A stretch of DNA of 60,756 nucleotides from Ruminococcaceae bacterium UBA3751 (GTDB lineage Bacteria; Bacillota; Clostridia; Oscillospirales; Acutalibacteraceae), in contig DFGL01000020.1 of NCBI GenBank assembly GCA_002371215.1, positions 410 to 61,165 on the forward strand, given 5' to 3'. The notes beneath the pieces are model-generated. The model worked only from the letters and a program-made list of their open reading frames with translations, was not told where the DNA came from and did not search any database. A program made the translations under genes and the position numbers. Positions 15,144 to 23,193 of the stretch are shown here, one piece after another; the first letter of the stretch is position 1, and each line of letters opens with the position of its first letter.

Positions 15144-17360
15144 ATGGAAAATGACAGAGTACCTGAAAAGTTAAAAGGCACTGTTGAGGAGGTATCCTTC
15201 TATAATGAGGATACCGGCTTTTGCGTTGCCGAAATCAATACGGGCGAAGAGGGCGTAACCGTTGTCGGTGCAGTTGGTCAGCTTACAGTCGGAACCCAGA
15301 TAGAGTGCGAGGGAACGTGGGGCTTTCACCCGTCTTTCGGACGGCAGTTTAAAGCGGAAAGCGTCAACGAAACTCTCCCTGCTGACGCGGGCGGTATTCT
15401 TCGCTATCTCTCCTCGGGTATTATCCGCGGAGTACGTGAGGCAACGGCAGCAAAAATAGTTGAGCTTTTCGGCTCCGAGACCTTTTACGTTATAGAAAAC
15501 GAGCCTGAGCGCCTTGCTCAGATTAAGGGAATTACAAAGGCGAAGGCAAGAAAAATCAGTCAGGAATTCAAAACCCAGTTTGCGGCAAGGGAAACGCTTA
15601 TTGAGCTTACGGGGCTCGGTATGTCGCAAAATGAGGCTATTAAGGCGTACGGTATTTTTAAAGGCGAAACGCTTGATATGGTTCGCTCAAATCCGTACAG
15701 GCTTATCGGTCTTGTAAGAGGAATTACCTTTGACAAGGCGGATGAAATTGCCTCCCGCCTTGATGAAGCGCCGTCCTACGATTGCCGCGCCGTTGCGGGA
15801 GTTGTACATATAGTCCGCCATAATCTCACTAACGGACATACCTGTATTCCTCGGGATAAAATATTTATCCCTGCAAAAAACCTTCTCGGCTGCGAGGACG
15901 ACTACGTGGATTTAATGCTTGATGAAGCGATTGAAGAACGCCTTCTCGTTCAGAAAACCGTAAACGGAAAGGAGTTTCTTTTCCTACCCGAAATCTATCA
16001 GGCTGAAAGCTCCATTGCAGACAGGATTGCGCTGATGACAAAATTTCCGCCCAAGGAGAATCTGGTTTTCGGCTCTGAAATCAAGTCATTTGAAGATATT
16101 AACGGAATAGAGTTTGACGAAAAACAGCGGGAGGCTATTGAAATCGCCGTAACAAAGGGGCTTTTAATCCTTACGGGCGGTCCCGGTACGGGTAAAACTA
16201 CAACCGTTAAGGGAATACTCTCTCTTATGCGTTCCCGTGCCATGAATGTTGCGCTCGCTGCTCCTACAGGGCGTGCAGCTCAGCGAATGGAAGAGCTTAC
16301 AGGCTATGAGGCTAAAACCATTCACCGCCTTCTCGGAGTTGAATATATAAGCGATTCGGATACGGCAACCTCGTTCGTTCACAATATTAAAAATCCCCTT
16401 GATTGCGACGCAATTATAGTTGACGAGCTTTCAATGGTGGACGTAACTCTTTTCGCCGCTCTGCTTGAAGCAATGCCGCTTCATTGCAGGCTTATTATGG
16501 TTGGCGACAAGGACCAGCTTCCTCCCGTCGGCGCGGGCAACGTTCTGCGTGATTTGATAGACAGCGGAGTTATCAGCGTTATCAAGCTTGATAAAATCTT
16601 CCGTCAGGCAATGAAAAGCCGTATTATTACAAACGCCCACAGAGTTGTAGGCGGCGAAATGCCCGTTATTGATAATTCGCCCGAATCGGATTTTTTCCTC
16701 CTGAAAGAGAGTAATCCGTACCGTGCGGCGGATAAGGTGCTTTCGCTTGTTACTTCACGTATTCCCAATTCGTACGGAATTAATCCTTCGGACATTCAGG
16801 TGCTTTGCCCCAGCCGTATCGGCGAATCGGGAACGCAGAATATAAACGCCGTTCTTCAGGCGCATATGAATCCCTCCTCAAAGGAAAAGCGAGAGCTGAA
16901 ATATAAGGGCTATATTCTTCGCGAAGGCGACAGAGTAATGCAAAATAAGAACAACTATGACGTTCCGTGGGAAAGACCTAATGAGACAGGTCAGGGCGTT
17001 TTCAACGGCGATATAGGCGTTTTAGAAAGTATTGACGTTTCACATAACAGGATTACCGTTTTGTTTGACGATAAAATAGCGTTTTATAATATCGAAAGCG
17101 TTAAGGAGCTTGAGCTTGCCTACGCTATGACAGTCCATAAAAGTCAGGGCAGCGAGTTTGGAGCGGTTATTATGCCTTTGCTTGCAGTTCCGAAGCAGCT
17201 TCGCTACCGCAATTTGTTTTACACTGCGCTTACAAGGGCAAAAACGCTGCTTATCCTTATCGGCAGTGAAAACGATATTCGCGTTATGGTTGAAAACGAT
17301 AAAAAGTCGCGGCGATACAGCGCTCTTAAATATTTTATTGAAAACTCGGGCGATATATAA
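15144..17360 (+). CDS. recD2: ATP-dependent RecD2-type DNA helicase
   Basis: This 738-aa superfamily 1B helicase unwinds DNA 5'-to-3' and is the RecB/RecC-independent RecD2 form. An N-terminal OB-like domain (GTVEEVSFYNEDTGF) and helix-hairpin-helix repeats (to about 200) precede the motor. Walker A GGPGTGKTTT is near residue 345, followed by a DELSMVD Walker B, GDKDQLPPVG motif III, and the late AMTVHKSQGSEF and YTALTRAK motifs. No linear Shine-Dalgarno site precedes the ATG; the preceding hairpin holds a GGGGAGGG run in its 5' arm. The start fits the family N-terminus. Confidence 0.94.
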   Translation: MENDRVPEKLKGTVEEVSFYNEDTGFCVAEINTGEEGVTVVGAVGQLTVGTQIECEGTWGFHPSFGRQFKAESVNETLPADAGGILRYLSSGIIRGVREATAAKIVELFGSETFYVIENEPERLAQIKGITKAKARKISQEFKTQFAARETLIELTGLGMSQNEAIKAYGIFKGETLDMVRSNPYRLIGLVRGITFDKADEIASRLDEAPSYDCRAVAGVVHIVRHNLTNGHTCIPRDKIFIPAKNLLGCEDDYVDLMLDEAIEERLLVQKTVNGKEFLFLPEIYQAESSIADRIALMTKFPPKENLVFGSEIKSFEDINGIEFDEKQREAIEIAVTKGLLILTGGPGTGKTTTVKGILSLMRSRAMNVALAAPTGRAAQRMEELTGYEAKTIHRLLGVEYISDSDTATSFVHNIKNPLDCDAIIVDELSMVDVTLFAALLEAMPLHCRLIMVGDKDQLPPVGAGNVLRDLIDSGVISVIKLDKIFRQAMKSRIITNAHRVVGGEMPVIDNSPESDFFLLKESNPYRAADKVLSLVTSRIPNSYGINPSDIQVLCPSRIGESGTQNINAVLQAHMNPSSKEKRELKYKGYILREGDRVMQNKNNYDVPWERPNETGQGVFNGDIGVLESIDVSHNRITVLFDDKIAFYNIESVKELELAYAMTVHKSQGSEFGAVIMPLLAVPKQLRYRNLFYTALTRAKTLLILIGSENDIRVMVENDKKSRRYSALKYFIENSGDI

Positions 17361-17398
17361 TATAATAAGCCTTAGTAAATATAAAGCGAGAAACAACT

Positions 17399-18427
17399 AT
17401 GTTTGGATATGATTTAGGTATTGATTTAGGTACAAGTAAAATTGCCATAAGCGTTCCGGGTAAGGGCGTTCTGCTCAATGAACCGAGCTACGTTGCATTT
17501 GATACGGAAACCGAAAAAATCCTTTATGCGGGCAGGCGCGCATACTTTCTTGAGGGCAGAGAGCCAAAGGGCGTAAGCGTTGTTCAGCCGATTAAGGACG
17601 GCGTTATCAGTAACTATTCGCTCACTCAGCAGATGGTTCAGTATTTTATTAACCGTGTTATTAAAAAGAGTATATTCAAGCCGCGCGTTGTTGCGGCTGT
17701 GCCTGCGCTTGCAACGGACGTTGAAAAGCGTACGCTTATCTCAGCGCTTATCTCTGCGGGCGCACGTTCCGTATGCCTCGTTGAAGAACCGCTTTGCGCC
17801 GCTTTCGGCGCCGGGATAGACCCTATTCATCCGAGCGGCGTTTTCGTTATTGACGTTGGCGGCGGAACAACGGATATGGCTGTTGTAACTCAGGGCGCAA
17901 TGTCCCAGACGGAGACCGTTGCCGTTGCGGGAGACGCTTTTAATGAAGCGATAGTAAGATATTTTAAAGAAAAATATCAGGTTCTTATAGGAGTGCGAAC
18001 AGCTGAGGATATTAAAAAGTCTATCGGCTGTGCAGTACCGAGAAGTGAAACCGTAACAATGGCGGCAAAGGGCAGAGGAATTGAAACCGGACTCCCCGAA
18101 ATTATTGAGGTAAGCTCAGATGAAATCTGCGCCTGCCTTGCGGAGCCGCTTTCCGTAATAACCAAAACCGCTAAGGATATGTTTGAGCGTACAACTCCTC
18201 AGCTTGTAAGCGATATTACCTCAGGCGAGGTGCTTCTTACGGGAGGCAGCGCGGAGCTGTACGGGCTTGATACGCTGCTCGCAAAGGAGCTCGGGCTTGA
18301 CGTAAGAGTTGTACTTCACCCTGATTTATGCGTTGCAAGGGGCGCAACGGTTGCGCTTAATAAAATGCATATTCTTGATAATTACGGCTATGCCTACAAA
18401 ACGAAAGAGGATGTAAAGATAAGATGA
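17399..18427 (+). CDS. mreB: MreB/Mbl family actin-like cell-shape protein
   Basis: The 342-aa bacterial actin polymerises under the membrane and guides side-wall peptidoglycan synthesis. The phosphate-1 loop is DLGIDLGTSK (about 5-14), the phosphate-2 loop FVIDVGGGTTDMA (about 148), and the adenosine motif LLTGGSAEL lies near 282. Mbl, MreBH and MreB cannot be told apart here, and MreC and MreD genes are not adjacent. Its stop codon overlaps the start of cobO (ATGA). RodA, its usual partner, is encoded 4 kb away on the other strand. Confidence 0.93.
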   Translation: MFGYDLGIDLGTSKIAISVPGKGVLLNEPSYVAFDTETEKILYAGRRAYFLEGREPKGVSVVQPIKDGVISNYSLTQQMVQYFINRVIKKSIFKPRVVAAVPALATDVEKRTLISALISAGARSVCLVEEPLCAAFGAGIDPIHPSGVFVIDVGGGTTDMAVVTQGAMSQTETVAVAGDAFNEAIVRYFKEKYQVLIGVRTAEDIKKSIGCAVPRSETVTMAAKGRGIETGLPEIIEVSSDEICACLAEPLSVITKTAKDMFERTTPQLVSDITSGEVLLTGGSAELYGLDTLLAKELGLDVRVVLHPDLCVARGATVALNKMHILDNYGYAYKTKEDVKIR

Positions 18428-18888
18428 TACATATTTATTACGGCTACGGAAAAGGAAAAACCTCCTCCGCAATCGGCGCGGGAATGCGTGCAAAGGGAGC
18501 GGGAAAAAGCGTGTTTTTTGCGCAGTTTTTAAAAGACAATAAGTCAAGCGAGCTCACGGTTTTGCCGTTTGATATTTTTGAAGCTCCCGAAAGCGTTGCG
18601 TTTAATCCCGACGCTTCTTATAAAGAATGGACTGACGCCGCGCTTGACGCAGCAAAAAATTCGCCCTGCGATTTTATTATTCTTGATGAATTTCTTGATG
18701 TAATTCCGAATTTTGTAAGTGTTGCAGAGGCTATTGATTTATTAAAAAATACGGATAAAGAGATAATCATTACAGGTCATAAAGAAATCAAAGAGCTTTT
18801 TGAGCTTGCCGATTATCTTACCTTTATGGATAAAATCAAACACCCTTACGATAAGGGCGTTAAAGCAAGAAAGGGAATTGAATACTGA
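18424..18888 (+). CDS. cobO: Corrinoid adenosyltransferase (CobA/CobO/BtuR family)
   Basis: This 154-aa cytoplasmic enzyme moves the adenosyl group of ATP onto the cobalt of cob(I)alamin or cob(I)yrinic acid diamide. The variant P-loop GYGKGKTSSAIGAGMRA (about 7-23), the ILDEFLD Walker B and the C-terminal ARKGIEY motif are family hallmarks. It overlaps mreB by four bases and the next ECF gene by one base. That places corrinoid adenosylation with the ECF transporter, so salvage of imported corrinoids is likely. No cobalamin riboswitch is visible upstream. Confidence 0.92.
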   Translation: MIHIYYGYGKGKTSSAIGAGMRAKGAGKSVFFAQFLKDNKSSELTVLPFDIFEAPESVAFNPDASYKEWTDAALDAAKNSPCDFIILDEFLDVIPNFVSVAEAIDLLKNTDKEIIITGHKEIKELFELADYLTFMDKIKHPYDKGVKARKGIEY

Positions 18889-19754
18889 TGAGAAGCTTTT
18901 CAAAGCTGCACCCCACGGTGTTGTTTTTGTATTTTGTTATGTCCCTTGCGGCAGTTCTCTCATTTAATAACCCGTTTATTTCAGCCTTTTCGCTTTTCGG
19001 CGCCGTTGCCTTCTCGTTTTTCGTTTTCGGCAGAAGTGCTTTAAAGCGGGCGGGCTTTTCCGTTTTTGTGGTACTGTTTGTTGCCGTATTTAATTTCCTT
19101 TTTGCCCACTACGGAGAAGACGTGCTGTTTACGTTGAAAGATACTGTATTTACAGCCGAAGCCCTGTTCTATGGTTTTAATCAGGGCGTCGTTTTAGCCT
19201 CGGCGCTCCTGTGGTTTTCGATTATGGGGCAGTGCCTTGACAGTGAAAAGATTATTTATCTTTTTCGCTTTATGCCTAAAACCGCTCTGCTTTTTTCTAT
19301 GATACTCGGCTTTATTCCGCGCTTTCTGAAAAAGCAGAAGGAAATAAGGGAAGCGCGCCTTGCGCTCAACGCGGGTAAATCACCCGAAGGGGTAAAGAAT
19401 AAACTCAGCGCCGCGCTCGGTGATTTGTCAGCCCTTACCTCATATGCGCTTGAGGGTAGTATAATAACCGCTGATTCAATGAACGCGAGAGCGTATAACC
19501 CCTCGGTAATCCGAAAGGGAAGATATAAGTATAAAAGCGAGGATATTGCAGCGCTGACAATAAGTCTTTTACTGTTCGGCTTTGTTCTGTTTCAGAAAAT
19601 TATCGGTAACCTCAGCTTTGTTTTTGAGCCGAAAATATATATCGCACGCCTTAGCGTTCCCGCTGCGGTCTGCTTTTTCGTTTTCGCGCTGATACCTTCA
19701 ATTAATGATTTAACGGAGAATGTACGATGGATGCTGTATCGTTCGGGAGCGTAA
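18888..19754 (+). CDS. ecfT: ECF transporter transmembrane component (EcfT/CbiQ family)
   Basis: The 288-aa membrane protein has five or more hydrophobic segments and, in the cytoplasmic coupling helices, the REARLALNAG and SMNARAYN stretches where EcfT proteins carry their Ala-Arg-Gly-like motifs that dock on the ATPases. EcfT joins the substrate-binding S component to the ATPase pair in energy-coupling factor vitamin importers. It overlaps cobO (TGATG) and the ATPase gene by 28 bases. The likely substrate is a corrinoid because of cobO; another vitamin is possible. Confidence 0.9.
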   Translation: MRSFSKLHPTVLFLYFVMSLAAVLSFNNPFISAFSLFGAVAFSFFVFGRSALKRAGFSVFVVLFVAVFNFLFAHYGEDVLFTLKDTVFTAEALFYGFNQGVVLASALLWFSIMGQCLDSEKIIYLFRFMPKTALLFSMILGFIPRFLKKQKEIREARLALNAGKSPEGVKNKLSAALGDLSALTSYALEGSIITADSMNARAYNPSVIRKGRYKYKSEDIAALTISLLLFGFVLFQKIIGNLSFVFEPKIYIARLSVPAAVCFFVFALIPSINDLTENVRWMLYRSGA

Positions 19755-21157
19755 GCTTTGCCTATCCCAAAAGTGAATATAAGGCTCTTGATTCAGTCAG
19801 CTTCGGTATATCCAAAGGTGACTTCTGTCTTGTTTCGGGCGCTTCGGCAGCGGGTAAATCAACCCTGCTTTCGCTTATAAAAAAAGAGATTGCGCCTGCG
19901 GGTGAGCTTAGCGGAGAGATTGAAATTAACGGCTCCGTGGGTTATCTGAGGCAGAATACGGATGAGAGCATCGTGTGCGACAGAGTTCGCGGTGAGCTTG
20001 CGTTCGGTGTTGAAAACCTCGGTAAAAGCAGCGGCGAGATTGAGCTTCTGATTGCGGAAACTGCGGCATATTTTAACCTTGAAGATAAACTGAACAGCGC
20101 AACCGACGAACTTTCGGGCGGTGAAAAGCAGCTCGTTTCTCTCGCCTCGGTTATGATGATGAAGCCCGATATCCTCGTTCTTGATGAGCCCTGCGCCTAT
20201 CTTGACCCCGTATCGGCTGAGCGCTTTGCCAATATGGTTAAAAAGCTCCACAGCGAGCTCGGAATTACCGTTATTATGTCCGAGCACAGCGTAGATTTAT
20301 TGTATGGCTATGCGGATAAAATACTTCTTCTTGAAAAAGGAAGTCTTACCTTTGCAGGCTCTCCCGAGGAAACGCTTTCCTTTCTTGAAAAGGAACGTAA
20401 CCCTATGCTTGCCGCCGTTCCCGTTCAGTTCAGGTACAGAGGAAAAGAGCTGAATTATAATAAAATCAGTGAAAGCGGCGAAATTCCGGAAACTGCCTTA
20501 AATGCAAAGAGACTTTACTTTGCCTATAATAAAAATAACTTTGTCCTAAACGATTTATCTCTTGACGTTTACAGGGAAAAAATCAACGCCGTTATAGGTT
20601 CGAACGGTTGCGGAAAAACTACGCTGTTAAAGGTGCTTTCCCGCGTTTATAAGCCCTATCGCGGCAAGGTTAATTCAGAAAAACTTTCAATGCTGACTCA
20701 AAACGTTAAGGATTTGTTCACTGCAGACAGGTGCGGCGATGAGGTAACCTTCGGCGAGATAACGGATTATCTTGAAATCTCTGATATAAAAGAGCGCCAT
20801 CCTTACGATTTATCCGGCGGTCAGGCGCAGCGTCTTGCGCTCGCTAAGGTGCTCCAAAGAAATGCTGATATCATTATTCTTGATGAGCCTACAAAGGGAC
20901 TTGACGCAGTGCTTAAAACAAAGCTCGGCAAACTGTTGAAACGCCTTTGTGCTGACGGAAAAACGGTGCTTTTGGTCAGCCACGATATAGATTTTGTGGG
21001 TGAGTGGACGGATTACGTTTCATTTATGTCCGAGGGAAGAATTGCCGTAACCGATGAAAAAAGGCGTTTTTTCTCGTCGCTCTCATTTTATACAACTTCG
21101 CTTTCGCGTTTGAGTCGCGGACGGGCTGTCTGCTCGGAGGACGTTTGCGATGAATGA
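19727..21157 (+). CDS. ECF transporter ATPase, two fused ABC domains (EcfA-EcfA')
   Basis: The 476-aa protein carries two complete ABC ATPase domains in one chain. Domain 1 has SGASAAGKSTLL, signature LSGGEKQ and VLDEPCAYLDP; domain 2 has GSNGCGKTTLL, LSGGQAQ and ILDEPTKGLD, each with a downstream His switch (SEHSVD, SHDID). It therefore replaces the usual EcfA1/EcfA2 pair and would energise the transporter with EcfT and the S component on either side. The start has GGAG eight bases upstream and lies within ecfT. Cytoplasmic face of the membrane. Confidence 0.92.
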   Translation: MDAVSFGSVSFAYPKSEYKALDSVSFGISKGDFCLVSGASAAGKSTLLSLIKKEIAPAGELSGEIEINGSVGYLRQNTDESIVCDRVRGELAFGVENLGKSSGEIELLIAETAAYFNLEDKLNSATDELSGGEKQLVSLASVMMMKPDILVLDEPCAYLDPVSAERFANMVKKLHSELGITVIMSEHSVDLLYGYADKILLLEKGSLTFAGSPEETLSFLEKERNPMLAAVPVQFRYRGKELNYNKISESGEIPETALNAKRLYFAYNKNNFVLNDLSLDVYREKINAVIGSNGCGKTTLLKVLSRVYKPYRGKVNSEKLSMLTQNVKDLFTADRCGDEVTFGEITDYLEISDIKERHPYDLSGGQAQRLALAKVLQRNADIIILDEPTKGLDAVLKTKLGKLLKRLCADGKTVLLVSHDIDFVGEWTDYVSFMSEGRIAVTDEKRRFFSSLSFYTTSLSRLSRGRAVCSEDVCDE

Positions 21158-21860
21158 GAGAAAAAGAAGCAATAAAGCGGTATTTTATATTCTGTTTGCA
21201 TTGGCGCTTCTCGGATTCGTAGTAGTATGGCGGCTGTTTTTTGTCAACGTCAGCTTTTATGTTCCCGCTGCAGTAATGCTCGTTTTTTCAATGCTTCCGC
21301 TTTTCTATAATTATGAAAAAACAAAAAGCTCAACAAGGGAAATAACTCTCGTTGCCTCAATGGTTGCGCTTGCGGTTGTGTCGCGCGCGGTCTTTTATCT
21401 TATTCCGCAGGTTAAGCCGATAGCCGCCGTTGTTGTAATTTCCGCCGTCTGCCTAGGCGCTGAAAGAGGCTTTGCAGTCGGTGCGCTGTCAGCATTTGTA
21501 TCTAATTTTATTTTCGGTCAGGGAACGTGGACTCCGTTTCAGATGGCGGCGCTCGGTCTTGTCGGACTTATCAGCGGACTGCTGTTCAAAAGGATAAAGC
21601 CAAACAGAATAGCCCTTGCAATAGTCGGATTTGTTCTGTCCTTTGCGCTTTACGGCGCCGTTGTCGATATTTCAACTATCCTCGTTATGTACGGACGCCA
21701 TATAACCCTGAGCGGCATACTTTCCGTTTATGCTGCAGGCATACCTTTTTCGCTTACCTTCGGTATTTCAACAGCGGTGTTCCTTTTTATTTTCGGAGAA
21801 GCGCTTATCAATAAGCTAAACAGAGTAATAGCTAAATATGCAATATTAAAAAATGACTGA
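21150..21860 (+). CDS. ECF transporter substrate-binding (S) component
   Basis: The 236-aa integral membrane protein has about six hydrophobic segments and a FGQGTWTPFQMAALGLVGLISG loop typical of one ECF S-component group. S components give the transporter its vitamin specificity. Overlap with the fused ATPase gene and the nearby adenosyltransferase gene suggest a cobalamin or cobinamide precursor (CbrT-like), but specificity cannot be read from sequence alone. GGAGG lies nine bases before the ATG. A bidirectional terminator follows directly, so it closes the long plus-strand run. Confidence 0.85.
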   Translation: MNERKRSNKAVFYILFALALLGFVVVWRLFFVNVSFYVPAAVMLVFSMLPLFYNYEKTKSSTREITLVASMVALAVVSRAVFYLIPQVKPIAAVVVISAVCLGAERGFAVGALSAFVSNFIFGQGTWTPFQMAALGLVGLISGLLFKRIKPNRIALAIVGFVLSFALYGAVVDISTILVMYGRHITLSGILSVYAAGIPFSLTFGISTAVFLFIFGEALINKLNRVIAKYAILKND

Positions 21861-21886
21861 TATTCGAATGAATGTCAGTCATTTTT
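21850..21886. terminator. Bidirectional terminator between ECF S gene and rodA
   Basis: AAAATGACTGA (21850-21860) pairs with TCAGTCATTTTT (21875-21886), with a partial inner ATTC/GAAT pairing. A-rich and T-rich flanks let it work for both convergent genes; it overlaps the last codon region of rodA. Confidence 0.9.
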
Positions 21887-23054
21887 ATCCTGTATAGAAA
21901 AGTGTTTCCTTCGGTGCCTGAGAAAAACGGTAAATTGAAAGCTCCAGCCCGAGCGCTATGTAAATACAAAGCGAACTTGAACCGCCTGCCGAAAACAGGG
22001 GAAGCGTAATGCCGATACAGGGAAGCAGCGAAAGCTCCATTCCTATATTAACAATTACCTGAGCAAAAAGCATAACCGCAATTCCGCTGCACATAAGATA
22101 ACCAACGTTATCCCTTGCGCTTATTGCCGTTCTCAGAATTTTTATTACAAGAAGTCCGAGCAGAAGAATTACAGCAATTGCTCCGATAAATCCGAGTTCC
22201 TCGCCCGCAACGGTCAGTACCATATCGTTCTGATTTTCGGGAACGCCTCCCGTAACGGCCTGCGTCATTTCTCCCTTGAGAAAGCCCTGACCGAAAAGAC
22301 CGCCGGAACCGAGCGCAATTTTTCCGTGCTCCTGCTGGTACATTACCGCTTCAAACTGTTCGGGGTAAAACAGCGCAACAATTCTCTGCCGCTGAAGTCC
22401 GTTTATTATTCCCGTTCTCCATGCAACCGTAAAGCCAACGATTATCGCGCAGTTTCCGGCAACAAAATATCCCCAGTGCACTCTTGCAAAAAAGAGCATA
22501 CCAACGAACATAATAAGGAAAATCAGTGCTGAGCCCGCGTCGCCCGTTAGAAGTACGAGCCCAACGGGTATTGCAATATGAATAAGCAGTAAAATAATTG
22601 TTTTTAACTCGTTTATTTTTTCCTTTACCATATCAAGATGATATGAAAACGATATAATAAAGCCAACCTTCAAAAGCTCGGAGGGCTGAAAGTAAAAAAC
22701 CTTCAGGTCGAGCCAGGACCTTGCGTCGGGCCTTGATTCAGGCGCCTTTCCAAAGAAGAAGGTGAAAATCATAAGCCCTACGCACCCCGCAGCAAACAGC
22801 GGCCAAAGCTTGGAAATAATCTCATAGTCAATGTTTGAAACAATAATTGCTATAGCAAGTCCTAAAATAACGGAAACAAACATTGACCTTACGTCGCTTG
22901 AGATAAATTTACCCTCAGTCAGCGTCTTGTGAGTTGCGCTGTAAACGAGCGAAAGTCCATAAGCGGAGGCGGTCATAGCCAGTAAAAGAGCAAAGAAATC
23001 AGTGCCTTTAAGCATATTCAGAAAACCTTTTCTGTTCTCTGTTAAATTGTCCAT
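21885..23054 (-). CDS. rodA: FtsW/RodA/SpoVE family peptidoglycan glycosyltransferase
   Basis: This SEDS-family integral membrane protein (about 389 aa, ten predicted membrane segments) polymerises lipid II into glycan strands, normally with a class B penicillin-binding protein. Conserved parts include FQPSELLKVGF, a QRQRIVALFYPEQ loop, PENQNDMVLTVAGEELGFIGA and LPLFSAGGSSSL. The loop pattern favours RodA over FtsW. The start is ATG at 23054, since AAAGGAGG lies four bases upstream; an in-frame TTG 27 bases further upstream would place that site inside the gene. A perfectly spaced promoter lies upstream. Confidence 0.92.
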   Translation of the reverse strand: MDNLTENRKGFLNMLKGTDFFALLLAMTASAYGLSLVYSATHKTLTEGKFISSDVRSMFVSVILGLAIAIIVSNIDYEIISKLWPLFAAGCVGLMIFTFFFGKAPESRPDARSWLDLKVFYFQPSELLKVGFIISFSYHLDMVKEKINELKTIILLLIHIAIPVGLVLLTGDAGSALIFLIMFVGMLFFARVHWGYFVAGNCAIIVGFTVAWRTGIINGLQRQRIVALFYPEQFEAVMYQQEHGKIALGSGGLFGQGFLKGEMTQAVTGGVPENQNDMVLTVAGEELGFIGAIAVILLLGLLVIKILRTAISARDNVGYLMCSGIAVMLFAQVIVNIGMELSLLPCIGITLPLFSAGGSSSLCIYIALGLELSIYRFSQAPKETLFYTG

Positions 23055-23083
23055 ACTGCCTCCTTTCGTTAATAGATACAAAT

Positions 23084-23112
23084 ATTATAATAGTTCTTGC
23101 CCCAATTTTCAA
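23084..23112 (-). promoter_or_regulatory. rodA promoter
   Basis: Minus-strand TTGAAA (23107-23112), 17 bases, TATAAT (23084-23089). Confidence 0.82.
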
Positions 23113-23136
23113 CAATATTATTTAATTTTATTGTTG
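23110..23136. promoter_or_regulatory. Inverted repeat between the rodA and fhs promoters
   Basis: CAACAATA (23110-23117) and TATTGTTG (23129-23136) are perfect inverted arms that overlap both -35 elements. It could be an operator for the divergent pair; AT-richness makes chance possible. Confidence 0.35.
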
Positions 23137-23162
23137 GAATATTTTTTATAGTATGATATAAT
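23134..23162 (+). promoter_or_regulatory. fhs promoter
   Basis: TTGGAA (23134-23139), 17 bases, TATAAT (23157-23162). The leader to the ATG at 23194 is only about 25 bases, too short for a riboswitch. Confidence 0.8.
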
Positions 23163-23193
23163 AATTCTAAGCTGTTTTATAGGAGGAAAAATT

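Noticed and set aside
18330..18423. Cobalamin riboswitch before cobO
   Set aside because: The space is coding sequence of mreB with no B12-box-like element that I can see.
21150..21860. S component assigned to a definite vitamin
   Set aside because: Specificity needs residues or assays that I cannot judge; corrinoid is only a context-based guess.
23163..23193. THF riboswitch before fhs
   Set aside because: The leader is only about 25 bases after the -10 box, too short for any known class.
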